From positions 48,078,397 to 48,142,396 of the forward strand of contig CM028330.1 of assembly GCA_016647705.1 (NCBI GenBank): a stretch of 64,000 nt of DNA, written 5' to 3'. Made by a program: the position numbers and the translations under genes. Below are positions 43,334-55,085 of the stretch, in pieces. The notes under the pieces are model-generated. The model made no database searches, was not told where the DNA came from, and was given only the letters and a program-made list of their open reading frames with translations. Within the stretch, counting starts at the first letter, position 1. Each line of letters opens with the position of its first letter. The stretch is from Eucommia ulmoides (taxonomy: Eukaryota; Streptophyta; Magnoliopsida; Garryales; Eucommiaceae).

Positions 43334-44707
43334 TGGTAGCGGAATATTACGTCGCTACTTTTACCGCAAGTGTACGGATCAAGTTTTAGTATAATGGGAA
43401 GAGTAGGGTTGTCGTATCCACAGGGATTGGATTAAAATTATCTTTAAGTATTGTGATTGTCATAACCTAATTTTATTTAGGCGATAAAAATTGTATTTTT
43501 GTTTTTATAAATAATATACTAAATTAACAATTAATTAAACTATAATACTAATTATATTATATGGGAATAGATTATCTAGAAATTAACTTCATTTAATTAT
43601 ATGTGTTTGATCCAATCTAGTTTACATTAACGATATTCAAATCTATCCGATAATCTAGGTATCGAAAACTCACTACCTCTCCCGAGTGTAAAGTGAATGA
43701 ATATGCGACTTCGTGTCAATGCCGAAGTCCCCTTCAAGCATCTATATGACACTTGGTCACATGAGTCTCGCCCCAACCTCATAGACTGCACACTTTCTAA
43801 TACCCTCCTGGGTCATTAGATCGTCACGTCGTGTTTAAACCTTAGTCCTAATTCGGGGTTACCTCTCCCGAGTGTCAAACCCCGTATTCTCAAATCAATC
43901 ACAATATCATAACAAACATATTATGGAGGTAAAAGAAAGGTAAACACAATTGAATAAAGATAAACAACACTTAACGAAACATGATTCATTCAAACAACGT
44001 ATATTAGTAAACTATATCAATCCCATAAATAATCAGTTTTTATCTCTTGGCCATAACTATATATTCAACAATAATCAATATATACATGTTCAAACAACCA
44101 AAAACAAGTTAATAATAAAGAGAAAAACAAAGGAGAATAGCTGTTATCTGAAGGTGGCGTCCGTAAAAATCGCTCTGATCATGTTTCCTCTTCTCCAATT
44201 ATGTTCCTCCTCTTTGGTTGGTTGAGAGATTTTTAGAACACTAAAAAACACTCCTAATATGTTCTAAAACAAAGTGGGAACAGAAATGGGAACAAAAGGA
44301 ACAGAAATAAATATCTAGAAAATATCTTAAAAACACTTTACAGTTAGGAGCTTCACTGCTGCAGCGGTGGGATTGACCACTGCAGTGGTGGGTGTGTCGA
44401 CAAGCTCACCGCTGCAATGGTGGATAGTCAGTGACATTCTGCCCTTTCACCGCTGCAGTGGTGAGCGATCAGAAGGTTTTTGCTTCTCTGTTGTTTTGCC
44501 GTTGTAGCGATGGATTTGCTGCACTGAAACTTTGATCCTCTTCATCATTTTTCCATCGCTTACCTACCGATTTGCTCGTTTTTCGACCGTTTTCACTCCT
44601 AACCTCTGCTTTGAACAAAAACAAATAAAAACGAATTAAAACATAACAAGAATACTCGAAAACTATCAAATTCGGTTTGGAAATAAATAGATAAATTTTA
44701 CCTATCA
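43334..44707 (-). repeat. solo LTR of family A, copy A6, reverse orientation
   Basis: The plus-strand ends TGGTAGCGGAATATTAC and AATTTTACCTATCA match the family A ends in reverse. Length is 1374 bp with a perfect 5-bp duplication. The palindrome array is at 44350-44520 (CACTGCTGCAGCGGTG, CACTGCAGTGGTG, CACCGCTGCAATGGTG, CACCGCTGCAGTGGTG). Frames 43950-44225 and 44469-44669 within it are spurious. Confidence 0.92.
44350..44520. promoter_or_regulatory. palindrome array of solo LTR A6
   Basis: Five dyads with CTGCAG-like cores separated by 20-35 bp, as in copy A4. Confidence 0.55.
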
Positions 44708-44712
44708 GTCAC
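44708..44712. repeat. target-site duplication GTCAC (right), solo LTR A6
   Basis: Identical to 43329-43333. Confidence 0.88.
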
Positions 44713-45380
44713 TCAACATATCAATACATTCAACTAAATCAACAGAAATAATTAAAACATGGAAAATCACACTAATGCAAATCTAGAGGGTAATTAGGAA
44801 CAATCTCTAGTAACTGAAACTTAATTTCAAGCACAAATACACAAATCCACATAATCCCATCAAATTAAAATAATCAAACAGATGAATACAAAGTACCAAA
44901 AAAATCACTTTCCTTGTATGTGTTTAAGCAAAGAACTAAGTAAACAGTAATGGTTAGCATACTTGGCTATATAGATGCACGAATATATTTAGAAGACTAA
45001 CTCCATATCAATGCATTAAAGACTCAAGAGTTGTTTCTATTCCCTATACACAATACACTACTATAAGCTTTAGGAATTGAAAACTAAAACCATGAGATAT
45101 AAAAGAGAAACGATCTCAACCAAAATTCAAACAAATACACAAATGAAAATCTCCAGTAAGTGGAACTTAATTTCAAACACAGATGAATACAAAGCAGCAG
45201 TAAAAAACAAGCATTTTTTTTTGTATGTGTATAGACGAAGAACTAAGCATATAGTCAATAGAGTTAATGAAAGTGAAAAAAATAAACAGTCAAATTTTTT
45301 TTTCCCATTAAATGAAATTATCAGAAAATAAACAGTCACACAAACAATGCTACAAAGAACGCCAAAGCATTAAAAATTAC

Positions 45381-45610
45381 CTATGAATTGGCAGCCCCAA
45401 ACGCACACCGATTCCCAACCAAGGAGACCCCGATCCACCCACTGGAAATGCAACACATACATGGAGGAAGCCCCAAAGACATTTCCGGTAAAGAAGACGT
45501 CGCTAACGTAGACAGCGACGACGATGCTTTCTGTTCACAACCTGATTCGAAGAATGGTGGTGAATGAAAAACCCTTCTCCACCAACAACGATTGGATTGC
45601 CCATGAATAA
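45381..45610 (-). pseudogene. exon-like gene fragment inside the Helitron
   Basis: GC-richer than its surroundings. On the minus strand it stays open in one frame and includes SSSLSTLATSSLPEMSLGL, then PPCMCCISSGWIGVSLVGN. It ends at a plausible splice donor TTCATAG|GTAATTT (45380/45381). I cannot assign a family. It is likely a captured host exon. Confidence 0.35.
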
Positions 45611-46024
45611 TATAACATGAACATTTATAAGCCCCTCCCTATGACTAATAAAGTGCCCATGAATAATTGTCTAGTAACCAAACTCTTGTCAACAAGTTGA
45701 TTAAAATTACACAACATGCATAGAAATGAAGGCACATGAACAAAAAATATAATGGGAAATAGAATTGGGAATATACACGCATAGAAATGAGAACAGAATA
45801 GATCAAATCTGTTAAAAAATGGCAAATCGGGAAAAAAAAGAAGCATAAAACAGAACAAAAACTTCCTTGCAGCAATGAAATTGAAAACATTAAAACCCAA
45901 CTATGAAATTGAAGAACACTAATTAAAAAAACGAAAACAATAAAACAAAAGTTGACGAACCATTATAATTAAAGGATAGAGAGAGGAATAGAAAGTGAAT
46001 GAGAAATGGGAGGGGGTAACGTAC

Positions 46025-46110
46025 CTGGCAGCAAGGAGAAATAATCTCCATCCCGGTTTTCCATTAGTTATTCCCAAATCCATTAGTTATCTTCATCTCC
46101 GGTTTTCCTA
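46025..46110 (-). pseudogene. second exon-like piece with a strong splice donor
   Basis: On the minus strand TTGCTGCCAG|GTACGTTACC is a near-consensus donor (46025/46024). The preceding sequence GGAAAACCGGGATGGAGATT is non-repetitive. The exon is too short to identify. Confidence 0.3.
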
Positions 46111-46403
46111 TAAAGAGAGAGAACATATTAAATCTGTATATCTACATATCCTAATATTAGCCACCAAATCTCAATCACACACAAATACCCACCAATCTAA
46201 CACCAATTTTTCAGATCTGGATATTCAAATAAAGATCTATAAAATCTATATACAATGAAATCGAACATAAATATATAGAAATCGAACTAAGATTTAGGGT
46301 TTTGGAGAAAAAAAAAATATAGGGCGTGGCGTGGTGGCGACCTAGTAATTCAATCAAGCATAGTGACGGTTCAATCAAGTACGGTGGTCTTTGACAGAGT
46401 TAC

Positions 46404-46817
46404 CTAAGCTGTTGTGGCCCACGATAATAACGACTGGCAATGGCGATGTTCGAAGGTGAAGTTCATAGTAGATCTTGTAGCAGTGGTAGCTCGGAGGTAC
46501 CGACGGAATGTTGGAGGGAGTGGAGATAATGACAACTGCAGCGATAGAACGAAGAAAGAAGAATATGGATCCATTTCTTGCAGCAGCGGTGGCTCGATGA
46601 TGGAGATGCGATGGAAACGATACGACGTGGCGATGGTGAGGCGATAGAAAAGGGAGCGGGGAGAGAATAAACTTGATTTGCAGAATGAGAGAGATGAGAA
46701 GAGTGTTCGGTGGTTAAGGGGGTAGAGGCAGCGGCCTGCAAAAGAGAAGAGGTAAAGAGAAAGATAGAGAATTGAGAGTGAAAGAGAGAAGTGAGAGTGA
46801 ACGCTGAGAGAGGGCAT
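46404..46817 (-). pseudogene. gene-leader-like fragment (137-codon open frame)
   Basis: The minus-strand frame begins MPSLSVHSHFSLSLSILYLS and is serine/leucine-rich because the DNA is CT-rich, as in plant 5' leaders. Inside it TCTTCTCTTTTGCAG|GCC (46736/46735) is a good splice acceptor, so part of the frame would be intron. The CACGTCG and CCGCTGC-rich composition marks it as foreign to the AT-rich flanks. No domain is recognised. Captured gene start is the simplest reading; a genuine small protein is unlikely. Confidence 0.3.
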
Positions 46818-46962
46818 CAGCTAATGGGACGTTTGGTTAGTTAACTAAACTCTAACTTTTCTAATTTTGTATAAAAAAGATTATCTAACAGCTACCAATA
46901 TCTAGATGTTTGTCTCTTGATCCGACGATCCTCTTTATAATTGAGCTGATTTATTATATAGA

Positions 46963-47445
46963 TATTTTTTTTAAAATTATATTTTATTTAAAAAGGATAG
47001 AATTGTTATGTTATATAAATAATGAATTATGAAAGGGTAAGATCAAACGAAATTAGATATTCTTCATTTGCAAGAGTTTTGCGTTGTCGTTGTTGGGTTT
47101 CTAAAGTGACATGGGGACGAAAATATTTTCCAAATAACAAAGGTTGTCATTATAAGTTTTCCAAATAAGAGGAGATGTCAGTGAAATTTACCTACCAAAA
47201 TATTCGTGAATTGAAAATATCACTACATCAACAAACTATATTAATAATAAATGACAACTAAACACTTAAATAACTATATTAATGATAAATAATATTTAAA
47301 AGTTATTTAATAAAATATAGAAAATAGAAAATTAGGATAATCAAGAGATGAGATTTTGTTAGTTCTCATTCATTCTCAAGTGTAGCTTTTTAATTTTAGT
47401 TTCTTATAGAGATATAGATACATGCACTTTAAAAATAGAATTTTA
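46963..47445. other. AT-rich spacer
   Basis: No gene, repeat end or motif of note. Confidence 0.4.
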
Positions 47446-48179
47446 TGTGGGTGAAAATCAACCGACCTCCAAGTGGCTCCACCTAAGCCTGCCATGTAGA
47501 TCAACAGGAGACATGTCAGCAATGGCCTAACCAACCTGGTAGATCGGCACATAATCAGGTCGGTCATCTCGTAGGACATAGACAGTCACTGATTGAAGAC
47601 TTTCTATAGTTATGAAGGATCTAACTGGGGAGGCTCAGGTCGGTATGATCACCTCGGCGTCCATACTGGTATCCAGGTCGGTTCATCCGCTGTCTTAACA
47701 ACAAGACCCATAGACTTCTCCATCAACATTTAAAGGCCCAGGCCCATAGCTCTAATCCCTTTACACGTTTTTTTTTCTCCTCCACGCATTGTGTTAAGGT
47801 CTATAACCAAGCTTAAGATCTTAATCACTAAAATGTTAATCAGATTCTTGCCTATAAAAGGAAAAATGTGAATAGTATTATCCAGAGGTTGAAAAGGTAA
47901 TCACTTTTACGATATTCAAAACTTCCTTAAATTTTTTTTCCAAGCTCTTATTCTCACACCAGATAAGACATATCGGGATAACCCAAACAGGTCCTATATA
48001 CAGGTACTGATCTGAAGATCAGGCCAAGCAATGCCAGCCCAACTCGGTCACATGCAGATTCAGAGACAAGAAGACAAATGATTCAATTTTACCTACGACA
48101 ATTTGTGGATCATCAGCAATTCTCCACGTGGACTCTGATAAAACCATATTATTGGTCAGTCGATTTTTTGACACCAACA
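47446..48179 (+). repeat. 5' LTR of the second Tat element
   Basis: It begins TGTGGGTGAAAATC and ends TTTTTTGACACCAACA. The end of this sequence (from ATCAG-AATTCTCCACGTGG) is repeated at 51815-51882. It is followed one base later by the Tat-type primer site. The minus-strand frames here are not genes. Confidence 0.7.
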
Positions 48180-48180
48180 G

Positions 48181-48199
48181 TTTGGCACCGTCTGTGGGA
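48181..48199 (+). other. primer-binding site of the second Tat element
   Basis: TTTGGCACCGTCTGTGGGA is one base from the TGGCGCCGTCTGTGGGA sequence typically found right after Tat-lineage LTRs. Confidence 0.7.
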
Positions 48200-48429
48200 A
48201 CCATATGAAAAGATTCCTTGGACCATCGACTCCCAGTATGGCTAAAACTTGATCATCACAAGGTTTGGTTAGATTATTCAACAAAGAGAACGGAACACTG
48301 CGGTGAATAGCAACCCAAACCACAAAATGTCTAGGATTTCTATGCCGATTGCAAGGGCCTCAGCCCACATCCCGATTGAAGAAGAGAACATTTCAGTGGG
48401 CCAAGTAGGTTCATCAGCTTAGCCCTCAT

Positions 48430-49640
48430 GGGTCATGGTAAGCCAGACCTCTAGGGCCATTGAGGCATCAAGAATTAACAGTTCAGAACGCTGGTTTGGC
48501 TAATTCCAAAACTATTTCCAAAGTCTTCTTTCCCGCCTGCCTTCGGCCCCTGTGCAAAAGGGACTAGCTTGCTAGACCACAGGGAGACAGGAGCGACCTT
48601 AAGAGTTTAAAGATTGTGTTATTCACTCCCATGGGTATGTACCTTGGGCCTGACCTCAGCCCTGCAACCGAGCAGTGAGGGGGAGGGATTTGGCCCCTAC
48701 TGCCTCGAAGACATCATCTCAACCCTCATAAGGACACCGAGCTGAGGACGGACGAGAATCCACACCAACTAAAGCACTTAGCCACTCTTTTCGATCTGAG
48801 CACCGGGTCCACCAGGCTTGTGAGGTCAATTCTCATTCCCCACCAGCTTGGAGACATAGGGCCCGACCAATTTCCAGTCGGGCTATGGTACTTCCCAGGT
48901 GGAAAAAAGCTGTAAAGCATCGTCTTGCCGAGATAGAGGCATCACTCCATTAGATACAGGGCTATGGGGGTACTCAGACTCCCTATCGGGGTAAAATCCC
49001 CCTTCATTGATGACATTATTGAGGAAGATGTGCCCTACAGGTTCCCCAATCCCCTGGTGGCCCTATTTAACGAGACCACCAACCCTATGGATTATCTCTC
49101 CATTTTTGTATCAAACATGGATATGCACACGGCCTCCGTGGCGGTGAGATACAAGTTTTTTCTTCTCACTTTGACTGGTATAGTATATTCTTGGTTCCAA
49201 GACCTGGCCCTAGCCTCAATATCAACCTTTACTTAACTCGAACAGCTCTTCCTAACCTGGTTCAACCATTCTCGGTGTAGGCCGAAGACCATGACCCACA
49301 TCCTTGCCCTTCAGCAGGAGGTCGGGGATAACTTAGGTGACTATATGGACAGATTTTGGAAGGAGACTCTTGTCTATGAGGATCTCTCAGATGTTTTAGG
49401 CCTAATCGCCTTTATTGACAAACTAAGGCACAAAAGGTTGTCTTATGACCTGTGATCGTAACCCACACCAAACCTACGCGCTGGCCTAGACCATAGAACC
49501 AAATTTTATGAAGCTAATCTGAGAGACATGGTAAAGTGAGATTGAGAAGGGATTTAGAAGAAGAAAGTCCGGGCTGAGGAAGAACTAAGTTGATCTGAAG
49601 GCTTGAGAAGGCTTCAAGTTGAGGGGCAGTTAGGACCTCT
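48430..49640 (+). pseudogene. Tat-type Ty3/gypsy gag, broken
   Basis: The frame at 48964-49236 begins MGVLRLPIGVKSPFIDDIIE and includes NPMDYLSIFVSNMDMHTASV and a WFQDL block. After a stop it continues LEQLFLTWFNHSRCRPKTM and THILALQQEVGDNLGDYMDR (49237-49360) with the gag hallmark ALQQ...LGDYMDRF. It aligns with the gag of the first Tat element at 3.8-4.2 kb. Stops and shifts make it inactive. Confidence 0.8.
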
Positions 49641-49707
49641 ACCAAGGGACCGGAGACACCTCTCACCCCCAGGGGATTGACAACACGGCTTCACTCTCTT
49701 AACGACT

Positions 49708-50378
49708 TCGGTAGCAACTATTTTTACCGAGAATTCTGAGAAATGAAAATATATAGATAATAAACGCTTAGCTACTCATAGCCATAACCAAATATTCAAC
49801 AACACATGAGATAAATATCATCAAACAAACAACAAATGTTTAGAAACAAAGAGAGAAACAAGAAAGGAAAGTAAATCTATAAAGTGGTTGGTTTCATTTT
49901 CGCAAAATTCGCTCCAAGATTGTTTCCTCTTCTCCAATGATGTGTTCCTCTTGTTTGGTCTTATCTAGGTCTCCCTAAAATGTTTTTGGCAAACGTAGGG
50001 TGAAGGGATATAATTAGAGATCCAAAATATCCTAATCATGAAAACATGTTCCTAGCTATACTTGGTCACTGCAGCAAGTTGCAAGCAGAACAACCACTAG
50101 TTGTTGCTTACTGCAGCAAGCAATGTGCTCGTTGTAGCGAGCAAGGGCCAGTGTCCCTTGGCTACTGGCGCTATAGCGAGAAAGTTGCATTTTGGCCTCT
50201 TTGCTCTATTTTCAACTGTTTCTTCACAGACGTCCAACAGATTAGCTCGATTTTCAACCGTTTTCGCCCATAACACCTGATTTACATAAAAAGGAATAAA
50301 AATGAATTAAAACACTACTAGAACACTCGAAAACTACTAAATTCAGCTTGAAAATATATAGATAAAATCAATCTATCA
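49708..50378 (-). repeat. internally deleted family A LTR, copy A7
   Basis: The left end TCGGTAGC...TTTTTACCG and right end ATCTATCA match reversed family A ends. The middle part matches TAGCCATAACC...GATTTACATAAAAA. Dyads are reduced to half-sites (CACTGCAGCAAG, TACTGCAGCAAG, CGTTGTAGCGAG) at 50065-50180. About half of the LTR is missing. It interrupts the Tat element between gag and protease. The plus frame 50046-50273 is spurious. Confidence 0.6.
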
Positions 50379-50449
50379 ATCAGCAAATAAGGAGAAACCA
50401 TAGTCGACCTCCATCCCAGTGTAGTAATCTCGGTGATGATGATGACCAG

Positions 50450-50775
50450 CGGGTGAACGGTGAAATCAACACCATCCACAGAGGGCTTAACTTCATAGGG
50501 GAGATTTTTTTTTTTCTCGAAAGACATACAAGCATAAGGCAAAGAAGAAAGCCGATCAAGATGTATACGAGGTGAGCACGATTGATGCCACCACGCACAA
50601 TGTTATCTCCTTCAGCGAGGTCGACCTCAAGAGGGTGCATACCCTCCATGACGATGCTCTAGTAATCGTAACCCTGATCAACCACTTTAAGATTGGGAGA
50701 ATTTTGGTCGATGGGGGCAGTTCAACCGACAAGTGGGATTTCAACAAAATGAAGGTGGATTCAAGTGTTGTGTAG
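50450..50775 (+). pseudogene. Tat-type retropepsin (aspartic protease) fragment
   Basis: After an EINTIHRG-like linker (50460-50485), the frame at 50572-50775 contains HTLHDDALVIVTLINHFKIG followed by RILVDGGSSTDKW. The D-G-G-S-S block occupies the place of the catalytic D-S/T-G of retroviral-type proteases. A stop follows at 50773. The protein would process Gag-Pol. Confidence 0.75.
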
Positions 50776-51255
50776 CCCACAAAGGCTCCCCTTGTCGACT
50801 TCGGATGGGGTGTCGTTAGCTCAGTCAGATGGGTCTCTTTACCCGTCATGGTAGGTTTGAAACCCAAGTTGGCCATAGTCTAGACTAAATTTCTCATTAT
50901 GGACCGACCCTCACCCTATAATAAAATCATGGGACGTCCAACTATAGCCGCCCTAAGGGCCGTTTTCTCTTCTTACTACTAGATGATAAATTTTCCTACC
51001 GATCACGGGGTGGGCGAAGTCCGAGGAGACCAATAATCATCCCGGGTATGTGCCAGGAGGGTATTGGAGAAGAAATAGCAATCATCGGTTGGGCTTGGGG
51101 GCAGTGAAAGTCAGTTCGGATGTCCTGAGCTCATGGACCTGGATGGTGATAAATAGCTCATTCTAATTGACAACCCTAGAAAAGAAGAGCCCGATCCCTG
51201 ATATCATAAAGATCTATTGGAAGTGTCAATTCACCCTTCCATCAAATGAAGGACT

Positions 51256-51821
51256 ATGAGAATAGGATCTAGGTTCAGCCCCGAGCAGCATGTTGAGCTT
51301 ATCGACCTACTACGGATGAATTACGACGTCTTTGCTTGGTCCCACAATGAGCTTCCTGGGATTGATCTCAGAGTGGCCATGCACCAGTTGCATGCCAATG
51401 TGCATCACCGTCCAGTTCAGCAGAATCAGAGAAAGTTCCACACAGATCGGCAGAAAATTATTGTAGAGGAGATAGATAAGTTCATCAAGTCTGACGTCGT
51501 GGAAGAGGTTAAGTTCCCAAACTGGTTAGCCAATGTAGTCCTCGTTCCTAAGGCCGGGAACAAATGGCGCATTTGCGTGGATTTCAAAGATTTAAATAAG
51601 GCCTATCCAAAATATTTCTTTCCCCTACCAAGGATAGACATTGTGATCGATGCCACTACTGGGTACGAATAACTGAGCTTCCTCAACGCTTATGCCGAGT
51701 ACAACCAGATCCCAATGTACCCACCTAGTAATAGCAAGACCTCATTCATCGTGGACCGAGGTATTTATTGCTATAAGGTCATGCCGTTCGGTCTACGGAA
51801 CGCCGGAGCAACTTATCAGTA
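51256..51821 (+). pseudogene. Tat-type Ty3/gypsy reverse transcriptase N-terminal part
   Basis: The frame begins MRIGSRFSPEQHVELIDLLR and includes DVFAWSHNELPGID, then NWLANVVLVPKAGNKWRICV, DFKDLNKAYPK and FFPLPRIDIVIDATTG. After a stop at 51670 it continues LSFLNAYAEYNQIPM, TSFIVDRGIYCYKVMPFGLR and NAGATYQ. This covers the fingers and the start of the palm of a gypsy RT. The catalytic YVDD block and everything after are missing because the sequence jumps into LTR sequence at about 51817. Confidence 0.88.
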
Positions 51822-51882
51822 ATTCTCCACGTGGACTCTGATCAGACCATACTATTGGTCAGCCCATTTTTCGACACCAACA
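51815..51882 (+). repeat. remnant of the 3' LTR of the second Tat element
   Basis: AATTCTCCACGTGGACTCTG through CGACACCAACA repeats the last 66 bp or so of the LTR at 48115-48179. It is fused directly to reverse transcriptase at the shared word ATCAG. Confidence 0.85.
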
Positions 51883-53550
51883 TAATTATTTTTAAATATT
51901 TCTTGCAATTTTAGTTATTTATGTCCAATCAAGTGTCATACGACTCAATCTTAACCATTCATGTTTCATCCAAATGCTTTTGAAAGTCAAAATTGGAATT
52001 ATTAGGTGGTTTTTCGTTGGCAAATAGTAGGTCACTAGAAAACTTGCAAGTTTTGGCCAAAAATTTACAAGTTTCAGTAAATAAATTATAAGTTACCTTT
52101 ACAAGATTTATTAGAAAAGTTTCAAATTTATTGAACAAATTGATAAATTCATCTAAAACTAGTTGCAAGGAAAAAAACAATTACTGGTGGTATCTGTGTT
52201 TTAACCGATGCCACTAATATTATCTTTTGAATTTGGTTTGTGTTCCTCAAATTTTGGTGGCATTGGTGTTTTATCTGGTGGGACCCGTATGATATGTTGA
52301 ACTTAGATTTTTAGGATTAATTGAAAAATATGGTATAGGGTTTTATGGTTTAGGGTTTCTTGATAATGAATCAATTACTTAACTCATCAATTAATATGAT
52401 ATAAATTTGAATATCTTTGTAAATTAGAACATACTTAAAAACATTATGGGCCAATTTAAAGTGAGTAAGTTCTTCAGTTAGGATTAAATTTAGTACTCTA
52501 TGGTCATTTTGCAATATGCTTATATAACTTATGAATAAATATAGTCAATTGGAATGTTAATTATGAAATATCCAAAAAATAATAATTGTATGGAAAGTTT
52601 AGCCCAAATTTGTGTGATTGCATTTCTATCAATAGGAATACAGGAAATACTTTGTGATAATATCAAATTGTGTAATTTAAAAATTAAAGTGTTCCATTGG
52701 AAGACTAATTAAAATACATATTTCTTAATTAGGAATTATAAAGAAACAAGTATAGCCAAATATTGGAAGGTCATTTTGTTTAATACCAGGACTATTTATA
52801 TACTCTACTAATTAGTGGTTCTTTGAACGATTGAGAGCTAATTTATAAATAACTTCTTCTTTAATTAACATTATTGGATGTATGCCAAAGTAATTTCAAA
52901 ATAGGACTATGTAATTCATCAATTAACATGACTAATTACAATACGAATTAAAATATTTAGAATTGGAATATTAGGACATGTTTAAATATGTTATGGGTTA
53001 ATTTGTACAACCTAAATTATTCAATTGAGATTAAAATTTATTGCGTTCATCATATCACAACTGAATCATGTAATTTGTGAATTGAATGTTTAATTGGAAG
53101 ATTGAGTAGGAAATAAATTTAATAAATGTGCTTTGTTATATAAATTTCTTCAATTGAAAATTATGTGAAAAGAGGTAGGGGCAAATTTTGAAAGACCATT
53201 CAAACATATATATTTTAATGATTTGATAATTTTTTTTACATTATTAAGCAGTTTATGTGGTCAATTGCAAGATTAATTGGAATGTATGTATTGAGTAAGG
53301 GTCATTTGAAAATATTAGGGGTTAAACTAACACAACTCATGTAAGTTTAAGGTGAACTTACGTAAATAAAGTAGAAAGATAGAAAGTAATCATGAAGAAA
53401 CTTTGTGGGGTATATAATATAAATAAGAAATATGTAAAGAATAAATGGAATAAATTGTCACTGTGAGTAGGTAAAATCCACCTCTTGATTTCTTTTATGT
53501 TTTTAAGGTGGTTTTTGGGTTTTGCAAATCAATGGCTACTATCATATCTA

Positions 53551-53582
<32 letters not shown>

Positions 53583-53763
53583 GTGTGGTGTGAGATTTGG
53601 ATTTATTGGTGCATCCAAAACAAAAAATTTATTGTAGAAGTCCCAGAAAATGCTTATACAACTGTCCTTATTAATTATATTAAAATTTGAGTCCCCCAAT
53701 AAAATTATGTCTACTCAGTGAAACTTTCTTATGGGATCTCTAATCACAAATTTTGACTTATCC
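51883..53763. other. AT-rich region with decayed repeats
   Basis: No gene. At 52183-52219 there is a near palindrome of the word ATTAGTGGCATCGGTT, and a related word GGTGGCATTGGTGTTTTA at 52257-52274, possibly transposon subterminal DNA. Blocks with ACTTAAAAACATTATGGG-CCAATTT (52430) and ACATGTTTAAATATGTTATGGG (52977) repeat, as does a third near 53310. A (TAAA)n run lies at 53551-53580. Confidence 0.4.
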
Positions 53764-53880
53764 ACTATGAGAAAAAATGGTTTTAGCAACAAAGTTTAGC
53801 AAGGACAAAAAACATTCTTTGCGAAAAATAGTTATTAGTGAGAAAATTTTATTTTCACACTAAAAAGGTAAGATAATTTC
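53764..53880 (+). repeat. CACTA-like terminus remnant
   Basis: CACTATGAGAAAAAATGG followed by TTTTAGCAACAAAGTTTAGC resembles a CACTA element end (CACTA-C-AGAAAAA, then GC/CG-containing subterminal words). No partner end was found. It abuts the copia pol fragment at about 53880. Confidence 0.35.
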
Positions 53881-54049
53881 GTAATTCCGAATACCACACC
53901 CATGGGGCCTGGTTTAGATCATAGATTGCATTCTTGAGTTTTTAAACATATGTAGACCATATAAACCTCATCGGTCAGATGTCTATGTAAGAAGGCATTA
54001 TTCACATCCAGTTGTCGTAAGGGCCAATCTTGTGTGATTGCAATAGTAA

Positions 54050-54054
54050 GAACA
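54050..54054. repeat. target-site duplication GAACA (left)
   Basis: Matches GAACA at 55086-55090, flanking the solo LTR. Confidence 0.85.
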
Positions 54055-54707
54055 TATAATGACCCAGTTTCCAATATCACTACGCGATTTCTCCCTTCGG
54101 AGAACTAACACTAAAGCCGAATAGCCAATATTTTATTTTTGTATAAATCTGACAAATTTTACAATTACGACAATAATTATAATTGTTGAATTCATCAAAT
54201 CACTTTTTACAATTGTAAATAATAATACAATTATTACAACTAGAAATTCAAATAAGATTATCGTCGCCGTTTCGCTCTCCCTAGCCCTCCAATCAAAACT
54301 ATAGGGTTGTGAGCTAATGTTTAGTAGAATTTTCAACCCTCTAATATGTGTATTTAATTAATATAGCAAATAAAATACATTGGTATGATTTTCACATAAT
54401 TTTCATGTAATCATAATTATTTCACGGAAATTGACAGTTATAATTTGACGACAATAATAACATAAATTCCACAATAGGAAAATTAAATACATATATTAAA
54501 AAAGTTAGAAATTCTACCTGAAATCCGAAACTGAAATTCAAATCGAAATCGCCACGATATAAATTCTATATCTTCCCTTTCCATCTTTCTATTTTTCTTA
54601 TCCAAAAACCACTATATTATATGTGAATATATAATTAATAAAGGCTAATCCTCCCAAAATCATACAAAAAACTTATATTCTATATCAGTTACACTTTTCT
54701 TTATGTT

Positions 54708-54752
<45 letters not shown>

Positions 54753-55085
54753 CATGGTCAACTCAACACACATGCACATGTGTCTTTAAAATTTTATACA
54801 AGTTTGTGTGTCTTTATTAGATGAAAACATGTGTTTATTATTTATATTATTTACAGAAATACCCCTTTAAAATAAAAAAAAATATTAATTATATCTCAAA
54901 ATTCTTAAAAGTATATTTTAAATAACATAATAGTTCCAAACTTTTAAACGTCAATTTAAAATTAACATTTTATCCGCAAAAATTATCAAATATTATTTAT
55001 AACATAAATTTATAAAGTAATCCCAAAAATATTAAACTTATATAAAATAATATTTTTCAAAAATATAAATTTCTGGGGTATTATA
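54055..55085 (-). repeat. solo LTR with TATAATACCCCAG ends, inside copia RT
   Basis: In minus orientation it starts TATAATACCCCAGAAATTT and ends AACTGGGTCATTATA. These are inverted ends TATAATACCCCAG/TATAATGACCCAG with a 5-bp duplication. Deleting it and one GAACA rejoins the copia RT frame (TTVRVV then LTIAIT). LTRs beginning TRTAATACCC are common in plant Ty3/gypsy elements, so I assign it there tentatively. It contains an ATT microsatellite. Frame 54133-54336 is chance. Confidence 0.85.
54711..54752. repeat. (ATT)n microsatellite, about 13 units
   Basis: Uninterrupted TTATTATTA run within the solo LTR. Confidence 0.95.

Larger units (their letters stand above)
42738..46962 (-). mobile_element. 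putative non-autonomous Helitron carrying gene fragments
   Basis: On the minus strand the unit starts TCTATATAATAAATCAGC (46962 downward), preceded by A. It ends with a hairpin-like ACCCGTGCC...CGCGGGT followed by TATACGCTAA (last base 42738), then T. A TC start, a hairpin about 10 bases before a CTRR end and insertion between A and T are the Helitron rules. It contains exon-like fragments with splice donors and acceptors on the same strand, and a later solo LTR (43334-44707). No Rep/helicase is present. Confidence 0.5.

Noticed and set aside
45625-45900. Hydrophobic, phenylalanine-rich minus-strand frames resembling membrane proteins
   Set aside because: Two overlapping frames have the same appearance because the DNA is AT-rich; no start context or family signature, probably intronic DNA of the Helitron.
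47446-51882. Target-site duplication of the second Tat element
   Set aside because: TTTTA (47441-47445) and TAATT (51883-51887) do not match; either mutation or end loss, so none is annotated.
54133-54336. Isoleucine/valine-rich minus frame suggesting a membrane protein
   Set aside because: It lies inside a solo LTR and is explained by AT-rich repeats.
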